DNA of 55,158 nt from Aquabacterium sp. (lineage in GTDB: Bacteria > Pseudomonadota > Gammaproteobacteria > Burkholderiales > Burkholderiaceae_C). The stretch spans positions 1 to 55,158 of the forward strand of contig NZ_JAIZVX010000007.1 of assembly GCF_021768455.1 (NCBI RefSeq). Direction: 5' to 3'. Of the stretch, positions 30,106 to 40,232 are shown piece by piece. Position numbers and translations under genes: made by a program. The notes beneath the pieces were generated by a model. The model was not told the DNA's origin. It did not search any database and saw only the letters and a list, made by a program, of their open reading frames with translations. The first letter of the stretch is position 1, and every line of letters begins with the position of its first letter.

Positions 30106-31191
30106 ATGGTCAAGAAGATTGCAGTGCTGCCGGGTGACGGCATCGGCCCGGAGATCGTTGCGGAGGCCGTCAAGGTCCTGAACGTGCTCGACCTGCCGCT
30201 CCAGCTGGAGGAAGCCAAGGTGGGTGGCGCCGCCTACGACGCCCACGGTCATCCACTGCCCGAGCACACCCTGAAGCTGGCCATGGCCTCCGATGCCGTG
30301 CTGTTCGGTGCCGTGGGCGACTGGAAGTACGACACGCTGGACCGCCCCCTGCGTCCTGAGCAGGCCATCCTGGGCCTGCGCAAGAACATGGGTCTGTTCG
30401 CCAACTTCCGCCCGGCCATCTGCTACCCGCAGCTGACCCACGCCTCCAGCCTCAAGCCTGAACTGGTGGCCGGCCTCGACATCCTGATCATTCGCGAGCT
30501 GACCGGCGACATCTACTTCGGTCAGCCCCGTGGTCGGCGTGAATCGCCGGATGGCGAGTTCAAGGGCGCACCGGAAGCCTTCGACACCATGCGCTACTCG
30601 CGTCCGGAGATCGAACGCATCGCTCACGTGGCCTTCCAGGCGGCCCGCAAGCGCGGCAAGCGCGTGACCAGCGTCGACAAGGCCAACGTCCTGGAGACCT
30701 TCCAGTTCTGGAAGGACGTGGTCACCGAGGTGCACGCCCAGTACCCCGACATCGAACTCGACCACATGTACGTGGACAACGCCGCGATGCAGCTGGTCAA
30801 GGCGCCCAAGAAGTTCGACGTGCTGTTCACCGGCAACATGTTCGGCGACATCCTGTCCGACGCGGCCGCCATGCTGACCGGCTCGATCGGCATGCTGCCC
30901 TCGGCCTCTCTGAACGCCAAGGGCCAGGGCCTGTACGAGCCCAGCCACGGCTCGGCCCCGGACATCGCCGGCAAGGGCGTGGCCAACCCTCTGGCCACCA
31001 TCCTGAGCGCCGCCATGATGCTGCGCTTCAGCCTGAACCAGGAAGAGGCCGCCAGCCGCATCGAAGCCGCCGTGCAGACGGTGCTGGAACAAGGCCTGCG
31101 CACGCCCGACATCTTCAGCGAAGGCACGAAGAAGGTCGGTACGACCGAGATGGGCGAGGCCGTGGTGGCCGCGCTCAAGGCCCAGGGCTGA
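30106..31191 (+). CDS. leuB: 3-isopropylmalate dehydrogenase
   Basis: NAD- and metal-dependent decarboxylating dehydrogenase giving 2-oxoisocaproate for leucine synthesis. It has 361 residues from ATG 30106 ([16 protein letters not shown]); the frame is open to 30079 but begins with an unlikely TTG at the leuD stop. Substrate-binding [22 protein letters not shown], the signature [21 protein letters not shown] and the NAD-site [11 protein letters not shown] are intact. Confidence 0.97.
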   Translation: MVKKIAVLPGDGIGPEIVAEAVKVLNVLDLPLQLEEAKVGGAAYDAHGHPLPEHTLKLAMASDAVLFGAVGDWKYDTLDRPLRPEQAILGLRKNMGLFANFRPAICYPQLTHASSLKPELVAGLDILIIRELTGDIYFGQPRGRRESPDGEFKGAPEAFDTMRYSRPEIERIAHVAFQAARKRGKRVTSVDKANVLETFQFWKDVVTEVHAQYPDIELDHMYVDNAAMQLVKAPKKFDVLFTGNMFGDILSDAAAMLTGSIGMLPSASLNAKGQGLYEPSHGSAPDIAGKGVANPLATILSAAMMLRFSLNQEEAASRIEAAVQTVLEQGLRTPDIFSEGTKKVGTTEMGEAVVAALKAQG

Positions 31192-31233
31192 TCGCCCGGG
31201 CCATCGCAATTGAATCTGACAAGGACACGAAAA

Positions 31234-32367
31234 ATGGCAACGACTCTGGTTGGTTTGGTGGGTTGGCGCGGCATGGTCGGCTCGGTGCTGATGGACCGCA
31301 TGCAGGCCGAAGGTGACTTCGATCTGATCGAACCTCTGTTCTTCTCGACCTCGAACTCGGGCGGCAAGGCCCCCTCGATGGCGAAGAACGAAACCACGCT
31401 GCAGGATGCCTTCAACATCGACGCCCTCAAGCGTTGCGACATCATCCTGACCGCTCAGGGTGGCGACTACACCAGCGAGGTCTACCCCAAGCTGCGTGCC
31501 GCCGGCTGGAACGGCCACTGGATCGACGCTGCCTCGACCCTGCGCATGTCCGATGACGCCGTGATCGTGCTGGACCCGGTCAACATGCCGGTGATCAAGG
31601 ACGCGCTGGCCAAGGGTGGCAAGAACTGGATCGGCGGCAACTGCACCGTCAGCTGCATGCTGATCGGCGTGGGCGCGCTGTACAAGGCCGGCCTGGTCGA
31701 GTGGATGTCCACCCAGACCTACCAGGCTGCATCCGGTGGGGGCGCACAGCACATGCGCGAACTGCTGACCCAGTTTGGCACCCTGAATGCCGAAGTGCGT
31801 TCGTTGCTGGACGACCCCAAGAGCGCCATCCTCGAGATCGACCGTCAGATCATCACCAAGCAGCGCGCCCTGACCGCCTCCGAGACCGCCAATTTCGGCG
31901 TGCCGCTGGGTGGTTCGCTCATCCCCTGGATCGACAAGGACCTGGGCAATGGCCAGTCGAAGGAAGAGTGGAAGGGCATGGCCGAGACCAACAAGATCCT
32001 GGGACAGGGCGAAGGCTTCGGCACGGCCGCGGTGCCCGTCGATGGCTTCTGTGTGCGCATTGGTGCGATGCGTTGCCACAGCCAGGCTCTGACCTTCAAG
32101 CTCAAGAAGGACATTTCGACCGAAGAGATCGAGGCCATGATCGCCGCCGACAACCCTTGGGTGAAGGTCGTGCCGAACACGCGCGAGGCCACGATCCGTG
32201 ACCTGACGCCCGTGGCCACCACCGGCACGCTGACCATCCCCGTGGGGCGCATCCGCAAGCTGGCCATGGGGCCGGAATACGTGGGCGCCTTCACAGTGGG
32301 CGATCAGCTGCTGTGGGGTGCCGCCGAGCCTCTGCGCCGCATGCTGCGCATCCTGCTGGACGCCTGA
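31234..32367 (+). CDS. asd: Aspartate-semialdehyde dehydrogenase
   Basis: NADPH-dependent enzyme reducing aspartyl phosphate to the semialdehyde, the branch point to lysine, diaminopimelate, threonine and methionine. It has 377 residues from ATG 31234, with AAGGA at 31221-31225. It shows [16 protein letters not shown] (NADP loop), the active-site GGNCTVSC (Cys137) and the [10 protein letters not shown] segment typical of the Gram-negative branch. The leuB-asd-fimV-truA order is the one known from Pseudomonas. Confidence 0.97.
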   Translation: MATTLVGLVGWRGMVGSVLMDRMQAEGDFDLIEPLFFSTSNSGGKAPSMAKNETTLQDAFNIDALKRCDIILTAQGGDYTSEVYPKLRAAGWNGHWIDAASTLRMSDDAVIVLDPVNMPVIKDALAKGGKNWIGGNCTVSCMLIGVGALYKAGLVEWMSTQTYQAASGGGAQHMRELLTQFGTLNAEVRSLLDDPKSAILEIDRQIITKQRALTASETANFGVPLGGSLIPWIDKDLGNGQSKEEWKGMAETNKILGQGEGFGTAAVPVDGFCVRIGAMRCHSQALTFKLKKDISTEEIEAMIAADNPWVKVVPNTREATIRDLTPVATTGTLTIPVGRIRKLAMGPEYVGAFTVGDQLLWGAAEPLRRMLRILLDA

Positions 32368-32532
32368 GCCAGATAAGGCCAGACTTTGCCGCGCTGATCC
32401 GTCAAGCGCTGGCAACGTCTGGTCACAAAATCAGGATCAGGGCTTGTTGCCGTCGGACGACAATCAAGCCCATTTGAATGCGGGTCGGGTTCATGCGGCG
32501 CCATGCGACGCATGATCAGGCGGAACGTGAGC

Positions 32533-32561
32533 TTGTCACCGTATCTACCGGCTGCTATTGT
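32533..32561 (+). promoter_or_regulatory. Putative sigma-70 promoter of fimV
   Basis: TTGTCA (32533-32538) and TATTGT (32556-32561) have a 17-base spacer and lie 109 bases before the fimV start, within the 302-base stretch between asd and fimV (32368-32669). I see no gene and no clear terminator in that stretch. Confidence 0.5.
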
Positions 32562-32669
32562 GTTTTCTGCTGCGTACCGTCTGCAGGTGATGGCGCGTGT
32601 GCGAGCCACTGTCTGGCCAGCACGTGCCACCGGTCCTGACACCGACCTCATGACGACTTGGGAGACGCC

Positions 32670-35447
32670 TTGAAAGATCATTCGTTGTCCGCAGGGCGCT
32701 TTGCCCTGAATCGGGTTGCCGTTGCCACGGCCTGTGCCGTGTTGGGGGCCTTGCCTGCGGCGTCCTGGGCCCTGGGCCTGGGCAAGCTCAACGTGCAGTC
32801 CGCCTTGGGCGAGTCGCTGCGTGCAGAAATCGACATCACCAACCTCACACCGGAAGAGGGGGCATCCCTTCAGGTGAAGGTGGCCTCTCCCGAAACCTAC
32901 CGCGCAGCGGGGGTGGACTACAACCAGGTCCTGGGCGCCACCGGCATTTCCCTGCAGCGGCGCGCAGATGGTCGTCCCTACTTGCGCATCACCAGCGACC
33001 GCTCTGTGCAGGAGCCCTTTGTCGACGTGATCCTGGATCTGGCATGGTCCTCTGGTCGCCTGGTTCGCGAATACACCCTGCTGTTTGACCCTCCTGCCAG
33101 CCGTGCACCGGTGCAAACCGCCGCCCCGGTGATCGATGCCACGGCGTCGTCAGAGGCCAGCAAGCCCGTTGCCGAGCCCAAGGCTGTGACGAAGGCCCCG
33201 GCTTCTGCGCCGGTCGAGGCCAGCAAGCCGCGCAGCAAGCCGGTGGCCAAGGCCGCTGCGCCTGCGCCTGCGCCTGTTTCCAGCGCGGCCGAGGTGGCCC
33301 CTGTGCCCGCGCCTGCTCCGGCGCCCAAGGTTGCCCAATCCAGCGCGTCCAGCCCTGCAGCGGATGCGCAGGCGGTGCGCGTCAAGCGTGGCGATTCCCT
33401 TTCGGCCATTGCGTCCCGCGCGCAGCAGCCCGGCGTCTCGCTCGATCAGATGTTGGTGGGTCTCTACCGCCAGAACCCTGATGCCTTCGTCGGCAACAAC
33501 ATGAACCGACTGAAGTCGGGCGTGGTGTTGAACGTGCCGGATACCGACAAGCTGAAGTCCCTCACGCAGGACGAAGCGCGCAAGGTCATCCAGGCACAGA
33601 GCGCCGACTTTGCCGCTTACCGCCAGCAACTCGCCTCCACCGTGGCCCCGACCGCTCCCGAGGCGCCCCAGCGACAGGTGAAGGGCAAGGTCGAAGCCGA
33701 GGTCAAGGACCAGAAACAGGCTGCCGCGCCGACTCCCGACAAGCTCACCCTGAGCAAGGGCGGCATGGGGAGCGCGTCGGCCCCTGCCGCGGAAGACCGG
33801 CTGGCCAAGAGCCGTGCCAAGGAAGACAGCGCGACCCGTGTGGCCGAGCTGTCCAAAAACCTCGACGAACTGCGCAAGCTGAAGGACAAGACCGCAGCGG
33901 CGTCGGCGCCGGCACCCGCGCCGGTGGTGCCGAGCAAGCCTGCCGTGGCGGCGCCCGCACCGGCCCCGGTGGTTGCGTCGGCTCCTGCGCCAGCACCCGA
34001 GCCCACGCCTCCGGCGCCGGTGGTGTCCTCCGCACCGGAGGTGCCAGCTTCGCTGCCGGTCGATGTCGCCTCGGCCACGGCCACCAGCGGTGCCGACAGC
34101 GCGCCCGCGTCGGCCTCAGCGGCAGCCTCTGGCCTTCCCAGCCTGCCCATGGCAAGCCCTGAGGGCGAAGCACCTGCCGAATCCTCCGGCTTCCTTGAAT
34201 CCCTGAACCCGATGTTGCTGGCCGCAGGTGGCGCTGGCGTGGCCCTGTTGGCCGGTGTGGCCATGTTCCTGCGTTCGCGCCGTCGCTCCGATTCGGGGGA
34301 AACCTCCTTCCTGGAGAGCCGCCTGCAACCGGATTCGTTCTTTGGCGCCAGCGGCGGTCAGCGTGTCGACACGCGGGACGCCACCGGCGGCCCGTCTTCC
34401 ATGAGCTACTCGCTCAGCCAGCTCGATGCCATCGGTGACGTGGACCCCGTGGCCGAGGCAGACGTCTACCTGGCCTATGGCCGCGACCTGCAGGCCGAGG
34501 AAATCCTCAAGGAAGCGTTGCGCAGCACGCCGGATCGCCTGGCCGTGCGAACCAAGCTGCTCGAGGTCTACGCCAAGCGTCGAGACACCAAGGGCTACGA
34601 GCAACTGGCTGGCCAGCTGTACACGTTGACCAACGGTCAGGGTGAAGACTGGGCCAAGGCGCAGGAGATGGGCCTGGGCATCGACCCGGAGAACCCGCTC
34701 TACCAGCCTGGGGGGCAGCCCTCGGCCGCGCCGCTGAGTCTGGACACCTCGCCCGACATGCTGGGTGCCAGCACCATTCCGCATTCGGTGATGCCTGCGC
34801 CCAGCGTGCTGGACACGGTGGCCCCGTCTCTGTCGCCCGAGCCTCTGCCCGCAGCATCGCCTGACGACGTCGATTTCGTGGACCTCGACCTCGACATCTC
34901 CTCGCCCGCCCCGCTGGACGAGGTGAACGATTCGGTGTCGCCGCCGACCACCGAAGCGGGTGACCTGCCTCCGCTGACCTTGCCGCTGGACGACGGCCTG
35001 ACCACCCAGGTCAACACCGTGGTCGAGCCGGCGCCATCCGCAGCGCAAGCCTTGGACGAGTTTCCACCGATCTCGGCGCCCGCCGATGACAACGGTCTGG
35101 ACTTCGACCTCTCATCCGATGCCTTTGGCTCGCCCGCGGCGCCTGCCGCCGCGCCGGCCTTCGACATGAACAGCATCAGCCTGGATCTGGATGCCCCGGC
35201 TCCGGCACCCGTGGCCGAGCCTGTTGCCGAGATGCTGCCCGAGGTCGAGGAAGAAGACTGGCTGACCTCCGCGCACGATGAGGCGGTTGCCAACGATCCG
35301 ATGGCCCGCAAGTTCGAGCTGGCCGAGGAATTCCGCCAGATCGGTGACGTCGACGGTGCCCGAGAGCTCCTGCACGAGGTGCTCGACAACGCCACCGACG
35401 GCCCCTTGCGCGCCAAGGCCCAGGCCATGCTTGATGGTCTCAGTTGA
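32670..35447 (+). CDS. fimV: FimV-family peptidoglycan-binding polar protein
   Basis: Large inner-membrane protein that in Pseudomonas organises the cell pole, type IV pilus assembly and twitching motility. It has 925 residues. TTG 32670 is taken as start because GGGAG (32660-32664) stands five bases before it; a TTG at 32658 overlaps that site. Domains: signal peptide (about 1-35), FimV N-terminal domain beginning LGLGKLNVQSALGESLRAEIDI-type sequence split by conserved Gly and Ser, Ala/Pro/Lys linker, LysM (about 235-290, VKRGDSLSAIASRA), coiled coil, one membrane segment (about 521-540, LLAAGGAGVALLAGVAMFLR), acidic cytoplasmic region, and the C-terminal FimV domain (DPMARKFELAEEFRQIGD). 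Confidence 0.94.
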   Translation: MKDHSLSAGRFALNRVAVATACAVLGALPAASWALGLGKLNVQSALGESLRAEIDITNLTPEEGASLQVKVASPETYRAAGVDYNQVLGATGISLQRRADGRPYLRITSDRSVQEPFVDVILDLAWSSGRLVREYTLLFDPPASRAPVQTAAPVIDATASSEASKPVAEPKAVTKAPASAPVEASKPRSKPVAKAAAPAPAPVSSAAEVAPVPAPAPAPKVAQSSASSPAADAQAVRVKRGDSLSAIASRAQQPGVSLDQMLVGLYRQNPDAFVGNNMNRLKSGVVLNVPDTDKLKSLTQDEARKVIQAQSADFAAYRQQLASTVAPTAPEAPQRQVKGKVEAEVKDQKQAAAPTPDKLTLSKGGMGSASAPAAEDRLAKSRAKEDSATRVAELSKNLDELRKLKDKTAAASAPAPAPVVPSKPAVAAPAPAPVVASAPAPAPEPTPPAPVVSSAPEVPASLPVDVASATATSGADSAPASASAAASGLPSLPMASPEGEAPAESSGFLESLNPMLLAAGGAGVALLAGVAMFLRSRRRSDSGETSFLESRLQPDSFFGASGGQRVDTRDATGGPSSMSYSLSQLDAIGDVDPVAEADVYLAYGRDLQAEEILKEALRSTPDRLAVRTKLLEVYAKRRDTKGYEQLAGQLYTLTNGQGEDWAKAQEMGLGIDPENPLYQPGGQPSAAPLSLDTSPDMLGASTIPHSVMPAPSVLDTVAPSLSPEPLPAASPDDVDFVDLDLDISSPAPLDEVNDSVSPPTTEAGDLPPLTLPLDDGLTTQVNTVVEPAPSAAQALDEFPPISAPADDNGLDFDLSSDAFGSPAAPAAAPAFDMNSISLDLDAPAPAPVAEPVAEMLPEVEEEDWLTSAHDEAVANDPMARKFELAEEFRQIGDVDGARELLHEVLDNATDGPLRAKAQAMLDGLS

Positions 35448-35453
35448 TGCGAC

Positions 35454-36365
35454 ATGAGTGAGCAGGATCCAAGGGTGACGTCGGGGCCTCACAGCCCGGC
35501 GGCCCCCGAGGAGGCACCAAGGGCGATCCACCGGGTCGCCCTTGGCGTTTCTTACCGGGGCGGTGCGTACAAAGGGTGGCAGAGCCAGCCTTCTGGCGGG
35601 ACGGTGCAGGATGCGCTGGAGTCGGCCTTGTCAGCGTTTTGTGTGCAGAAGGTCAAGACCGTCTGCGCCGGGCGCACCGATGCAGGCGTGCACGGCATCA
35701 ACCAGGTGGTGCACCTCGACACGCCTTTGAGCCGCACGCCGTTTTCCTGGGTAAGGGGCACCAACGCTTTTCTGCCGCCCGACATCGCCGTGCAGTGGGC
35801 GGCCGAAGTCACACCTGCCTTCCATGCGCGCAACAGCGCCCGGGGGCGGCGTTACGCCTATGTCCTGCTGGAGTCGCCCATCAGGCCGGCACTGGAAGCG
35901 GGGCAGGTGGGTTGGATTTTCCGTCCGCTGAACCTCGACGCCATGCGAGAGGCGGCCGAGCACCTCATCGGCGAGCACGATTTCAGTTCGTTCCGATCCT
36001 CGATGTGCCAGTCGCCCACCCCGGTCAAAAACCTGCGTCAGATCCGCATCGAGGCCTGCCACCCCGCCACGCCTTTTGCGCCCCCGCAGCCGGCCGACGT
36101 GCCCCATCGCTACTGGCGCTTCGATTTCGAAGGTCAGGCTTTCCTGCACCACATGATCCGCAACATCATGGGATGCCTGCTGGCCGTGGGCACGGGGACG
36201 CAAGAACCCGCCTGGGTGAAGTGGGTGCTGGAGGCGCGTGACCGCAAGGTGGCTGCCCCCACTTTTTCACCAGATGGGCTGTACTTTCTGGGGCCGCAAT
36301 ACGACACCGATTGGGGGCTGCCCAGCCAGGTGCCGGGGCTGTCTTGGTTGCCGCACCCGATTTGA
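35454..36365 (+). CDS. truA: tRNA pseudouridine(38-40) synthase TruA
   Basis: Modifies U38-U40 in the anticodon stem-loop of many tRNAs. The protein has 303 residues, slightly long because of a 25-residue N-terminal tail before RVALGVSYRGGAYKGWQSQ; an internal start is possible. The catalytic Asp76 lies in AGRTDAGVHG. The segments DFSSFRSSMCQSPTP and HMIRNIMGCL are typical of TruA. It begins six bases after the fimV stop. Confidence 0.96.
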   Translation: MSEQDPRVTSGPHSPAAPEEAPRAIHRVALGVSYRGGAYKGWQSQPSGGTVQDALESALSAFCVQKVKTVCAGRTDAGVHGINQVVHLDTPLSRTPFSWVRGTNAFLPPDIAVQWAAEVTPAFHARNSARGRRYAYVLLESPIRPALEAGQVGWIFRPLNLDAMREAAEHLIGEHDFSSFRSSMCQSPTPVKNLRQIRIEACHPATPFAPPQPADVPHRYWRFDFEGQAFLHHMIRNIMGCLLAVGTGTQEPAWVKWVLEARDRKVAAPTFSPDGLYFLGPQYDTDWGLPSQVPGLSWLPHPI

Positions 36366-36475
36366 AGCACGTTGGTACCGCCGAGATCCCGTCCCGGATT
36401 AGGTCAATCCCGGTATTTTTGCGACAATCAGGTGTCCTCACCAAGAGGGTGCCTGCAGTTGGTGCCCACCCCGGG

Positions 36476-37138
36476 ATGCCCATTTCTTCAGACCACCGCA
36501 CGCGCATCAAGATCTGCGGCCTCACCCGCGAAGCCGATGTCGACGCCGCGGTCGAGGCCGGCGCCGATGCCATCGGGTTGGTGCTCTACGCCAAAAGCCC
36601 CCGTCATGTGAGCGTGGCCCGGGCCGCCGAACTGGCGCGCCGCTTGCCGCCATTCGTGACGCCGGTGGCGCTGCTGGTCAATGCCGATGACACCCTGGCG
36701 GCCGAAGTCCGGGAGGCGCTGCCTCAGGCCTTGCTCCAGTTCCATGGCGACGAAACCCCCGCCGAGTGCGAGCGCCTGGCCCTGGGCCGACCCTGGTTGC
36801 GGGCCGCCCGAATGGCCCCTGGTTTTGATTTGTTAGACTTCGCCCTGTCGTTCCCCGCTGCCCAGGCCCTGTTGGTCGATGCCCATGTCGAGGGTTACGG
36901 TGGGGGAGGACAGGTGTTTGACTGGTCCTTGCTGCCGCCGCAGTTGCCGCGGCCCATGGTCCTGTCGGGTGGATTGCACCCGGGGAATGTGGAAGAGGGG
37001 ATCCGGCGTGTGCGGCCATGGGCTGTGGACGTCAGTTCCGGCGTGGAAGCCAGCAAGGGCGTCAAGGACGCCGCGCTGATGCGCCAGTTTTGCCAGGCCG
37101 TGCGGACGGCCGATCGGCTTTGTGCCGAAGCCGCATGA
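36476..37138 (+). CDS. trpF: Phosphoribosylanthranilate isomerase
   Basis: Third committed step of tryptophan synthesis, an Amadori rearrangement in a TIM barrel. It has 220 residues from ATG 36476; the frame is open upstream into truA but the family starts at RIKICGLTRE. The catalytic Cys in KICGLTR and Asp in LLVDAHVEGYGGGG-type loop are present, and the phosphate-binding LSGGLHPGNV and DVSSGVE motifs close the barrel. The 110-base gap after truA probably holds a promoter for trpFBA. Confidence 0.97.
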   Translation: MPISSDHRTRIKICGLTREADVDAAVEAGADAIGLVLYAKSPRHVSVARAAELARRLPPFVTPVALLVNADDTLAAEVREALPQALLQFHGDETPAECERLALGRPWLRAARMAPGFDLLDFALSFPAAQALLVDAHVEGYGGGGQVFDWSLLPPQLPRPMVLSGGLHPGNVEEGIRRVRPWAVDVSSGVEASKGVKDAALMRQFCQAVRTADRLCAEAA

Positions 37139-37183
37139 GCGCGGTGCCTCGTTGCGCCGCACCCTGAGTTCATTGAGAGTCAC

Positions 37184-38431
37184 ATGCTGAATTACCAACA
37201 GCCCGACGCCCGCGGCCACTTTGGCCCCTACGGCGGGACCTTTGTTTCCGAGACGCTGATCTACGCCCTCGAAGAACTCAAGAACGTCTACGAGCACTAC
37301 CGCCACGACGAAACCTTCAAGGCTGAGTTCCGTCGGGAACTCGCCAACTTCGTGGGCCGCCCCAGCCCGATCTACCACGCCGACCGCCTCAGCCGCGAAC
37401 TGGGCGGCGCTCAGATCCACTTCAAGCGCGAAGACCTCAATCACACGGGCGCCCACAAGATCAACAACACCATCGGTCAGGCCCTGCTGGCCAAGCGCAT
37501 GGGCAAGCCCCGCGTGATCGCCGAGACCGGGGCTGGTCAGCACGGTGTGGCCACGGCCACCATCTGTGCCCGATACGGCATGGAGTGCGTGGTCTACATG
37601 GGGGCGGAAGACGTGAAGCGCCAGTCGCCCAACGTCTACCGCATGCACCTGCTGGGTGCCAAGGTCGTGCCAGTGGAGTCTGGCAGCAAGACCCTCAAAG
37701 ACGCGCTGAACGAAGCCATGCGCGACTGGGTGACCAATGTGGAAAACACCTTCTACATCATCGGAACCGTGGCGGGTCCGCACCCGTATCCTGCGATGGT
37801 GCGCGATTTCCAGGCCGTGATCGGTGAAGAATGTCTGCAGCAGATGCCCCTGGCCATTGGCCGGCAGCCTGATGCCGTGGTCGCCTGCGTGGGCGGCGGC
37901 TCCAACGCCATGGGCATTTTCTACCCGTACATCCCGCACGAAGGCACGCGCCTGATCGGTGTGGAGGCAGCGGGTGAAGGTTACGAGAGTGGCAAGCACT
38001 CGATGTCGCTGCAAAAGGGTGTGCCAGGCGTGCTGCATGGCAACCGCACCTACCTGCTGCAGGACGAAAACGGCCAGATCACCGAAACCCATTCGGTGTC
38101 GGCCGGCCTTGACTATCCTGGCGTGGGCCCCGAGCACGCGTACCTGAAGGACATCGGTCGGGCCGAGTACGTCGGCATCACCGACAAGGAGGCGCTGGAC
38201 GCCTTCCACCGCCTGTGCCGCACCGAGGGCATCATCCCTGCGCTGGAGTCCAGCCATGCGGCGGCCTACGCCATGAAGCTGGCCGCCACCATGCGCCCCG
38301 ATCAGCACATTCTGGTCAACCTGTCGGGCCGTGGCGACAAGGACATCGGCACCGTGGCCGATCTGACGGGCGCCGAGTTCTACTGCCGCCCGTCCTGCCG
38401 TGGTCAATCGGTGAAGGGGGGTGTCGCATGA
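37184..38431 (+). CDS. trpB: Tryptophan synthase beta chain
   Basis: PLP enzyme that joins indole and serine to form tryptophan. It has 415 residues, at the long end for TrpB. The PLP lysine is Lys92 in HTGAHKINN, the phosphate loop is GGGSNAMG, and GRGDKD lies near the C-terminus. It overlaps trpA by four bases (ATGA), so translation is coupled. Confidence 0.98.
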   Translation: MLNYQQPDARGHFGPYGGTFVSETLIYALEELKNVYEHYRHDETFKAEFRRELANFVGRPSPIYHADRLSRELGGAQIHFKREDLNHTGAHKINNTIGQALLAKRMGKPRVIAETGAGQHGVATATICARYGMECVVYMGAEDVKRQSPNVYRMHLLGAKVVPVESGSKTLKDALNEAMRDWVTNVENTFYIIGTVAGPHPYPAMVRDFQAVIGEECLQQMPLAIGRQPDAVVACVGGGSNAMGIFYPYIPHEGTRLIGVEAAGEGYESGKHSMSLQKGVPGVLHGNRTYLLQDENGQITETHSVSAGLDYPGVGPEHAYLKDIGRAEYVGITDKEALDAFHRLCRTEGIIPALESSHAAAYAMKLAATMRPDQHILVNLSGRGDKDIGTVADLTGAEFYCRPSCRGQSVKGGVA

Positions 38432-39246
38432 GCCGCCTGGAAGCCAAGTTTGCTGCCCTGAAGGCCGAGGGGCGCAAGGCCCTGATCCCTTACATCACCT
38501 GCGGTGACCCCTTCCCCGAACAGACGGTCGAGGTCATGTTGGCCCTGGCCGAGGGCGGTGCCGACGTGATCGAACTGGGTGTGCCGTTCTCTGATCCCAT
38601 GGCCGACGGCCCGGTGATCCAGAAGGCTGCCGAGCGCGCCCTGGTGCATGGCATTTCGCTCAACCACGTGCTGGCCGATGTGAAGGCCTTCCGTGAGCGC
38701 GACAACACCACGCCTGTGGTGCTGATGGGCTATGCCAACCCGATTGAAAACCACGATCTCCGCCACGGTGCGGGCAGCTTTGTGCGCGATGCCAAGGCCG
38801 CCGGTGTCGATGGCGTGCTCGTGGTGGACTACCCGCCCGAGGAGTGCGAGGACTTTGCCGCACGCCTCAAGGCCGAAGGCCTCGCGCCCATCTTCCTGCT
38901 GGCGCCGACCTCGTCGGAAGCCCGCATGGCCCAGGTGGGCCGCGTGGCCGCAGGCTATGTGTATTACGTGTCGCTCAAGGGCGTGACGGGTGCGGGACAC
39001 CTCGACACCGCCGCCGTGGCCGACATGGTTCCCCGCATCAAGGCGCACGTGAACGTGCCCGTTGGTGTGGGCTTTGGCATCCGTGACGCCGAAACCGCCA
39101 AGGCGGTGGGTGCGGTGTCGGACGCCGTGGTGATTGGCTCGCGCCTCGTGCAGTTGCTCGAAGTGCAAAGCCCGGCCACCGTGGCCGCTGCCGCTCGCGA
39201 TTTCATGACCGAGATCCGTGTGGCGCTTGACTCTTTGAAAGGCTGA
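38428..39246 (+). CDS. trpA: Tryptophan synthase alpha chain
   Basis: Cleaves indole-3-glycerol phosphate and passes indole through a tunnel to TrpB. It has 272 residues from ATG 38428, which overlaps the trpB stop; this start gives the family N-terminus [18 protein letters not shown]. The catalytic Glu lies in [17 protein letters not shown] and the catalytic Asp in [20 protein letters not shown] and GFGIRDAE are the phosphate-site loops. It precedes accD by two bases. Confidence 0.98.
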   Translation: MSRLEAKFAALKAEGRKALIPYITCGDPFPEQTVEVMLALAEGGADVIELGVPFSDPMADGPVIQKAAERALVHGISLNHVLADVKAFRERDNTTPVVLMGYANPIENHDLRHGAGSFVRDAKAAGVDGVLVVDYPPEECEDFAARLKAEGLAPIFLLAPTSSEARMAQVGRVAAGYVYYVSLKGVTGAGHLDTAAVADMVPRIKAHVNVPVGVGFGIRDAETAKAVGAVSDAVVIGSRLVQLLEVQSPATVAAAARDFMTEIRVALDSLKG

Positions 39247-39248
39247 AC

Positions 39249-40124
39249 ATGAGCTGGCTTGAAAAACTGCTGCCCCCCAAGATCCAACCGACCGACCCGT
39301 CCGAGCGCCGGTCCGTCCCGGAAGGTCTGTGGGTCAAGTGCCCTTCGTGTGAAACGGTCCTCTACAAGAACGACCTGGAAGCCAACGTCAACGTCTGCCC
39401 TAAGTGCGGCCACCACCACCGCATCGGTGCGCGCGCCCGTCTGGACGCCTTCCTCGATGCCGAGGGACGCTACGAACTGGGCCAGGAAGTCCTGCCTGTC
39501 GACGCCCTGAAGTTCCGCGACAGCAAGAAGTACCCGGACCGCATCAAGCAGGCCATGGAGTCCACGGGCGAGACCGACGCCCTGATCGTCATGGGTGGCT
39601 CGGTGCTAAGCATCCCCGTGGTGGCGGCCTGCTTCGAGTTCGATTTCATGGGTGGCTCCATGGGGTCGGTGGTGGGTGAGCGCTTTGTGCGCGGCGTGGA
39701 AACCGCCGTCGAACAGAAGACCCCCTTCATCTCCTTCACCGCCACCGGTGGTGCCCGCATGCAGGAGGGCCTGCTGAGCCTGATGCAGATGGCCAAGACC
39801 AACGCGGCCCTCACACGCCTGGCCAAAGCCAAGCTGCCCTACATCAGCGTGCTGACCGATCCGACCATGGGTGGCGTCTCGGCCTCGTTCGCCTTCATGG
39901 GTGACGTGGTCATCGCCGAACCCAAGGCCCTGATTGGTTTCGCCGGCCCCCGCGTGATCGAGAACACCGTTCGCGAAGTGCTGCCCGAGGGCTTCCAGCG
40001 CGCAGAGTTCCTGCTGCAAAAGGGTGCCGTCGACATGATCACGGACCGCCGCGAACTGCGCGAAGCCATCGCCCGCCAGTGCGCCATCATGCTGCGCCAG
40101 CCGGCCGACGCCGTGGCCAGCTGA
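39249..40124 (+). CDS. accD: Acetyl-CoA carboxylase carboxyltransferase, beta subunit
   Basis: With AccA it transfers carboxyl from biotin to acetyl-CoA, giving malonyl-CoA for fatty acid synthesis. It has 291 residues. The N-terminal zinc ribbon has Cys31, Cys34, Cys50 and Cys53 (KCPSCET ... VCPKCGHH). The crotonase-type core has [13 protein letters not shown] and the oxyanion-hole glycines of [10 protein letters not shown]. It ends the trpFBA-accD run, 50 bases before a terminator. Confidence 0.97.
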   Translation: MSWLEKLLPPKIQPTDPSERRSVPEGLWVKCPSCETVLYKNDLEANVNVCPKCGHHHRIGARARLDAFLDAEGRYELGQEVLPVDALKFRDSKKYPDRIKQAMESTGETDALIVMGGSVLSIPVVAACFEFDFMGGSMGSVVGERFVRGVETAVEQKTPFISFTATGGARMQEGLLSLMQMAKTNAALTRLAKAKLPYISVLTDPTMGGVSASFAFMGDVVIAEPKALIGFAGPRVIENTVREVLPEGFQRAEFLLQKGAVDMITDRRELREAIARQCAIMLRQPADAVAS

Positions 40125-40174
40125 GTCTCCTGTTGAGCCAGGGTCCGGGTTTCGGCCTGGGCCTTGTCGCCACC

Positions 40175-40206
40175 GGGCTGCGCGTTGAGTGCAGCCCTTT
40201 TGTTTT
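40175..40206 (+). terminator. Intrinsic terminator after accD
   Basis: Arms gggctgc (40175-40181) and gcagccc (40191-40197) with a nine-base loop, followed by a T-rich tract broken by one G (40198-40206). It ends the trp-accD transcript 27 bases before folC. Confidence 0.8.
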
Positions 40207-40232
40207 TCTGATCCTGCCCCACCTGAGCTGCC

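Noticed and set aside
27622-32415. A minus-strand open frame of about 1600 codons.
   Set aside because: It is antisense to leuC, leuD, leuB and asd, all of which have clear family motifs; its composition is that of a shadow frame.
37139-37183. A possible trp leader or attenuator before trpB, or before trpF.
   Set aside because: No Trp-rich leader peptide and no terminator/antiterminator pair could be found in the gaps 36366-36475 or 37139-37183.
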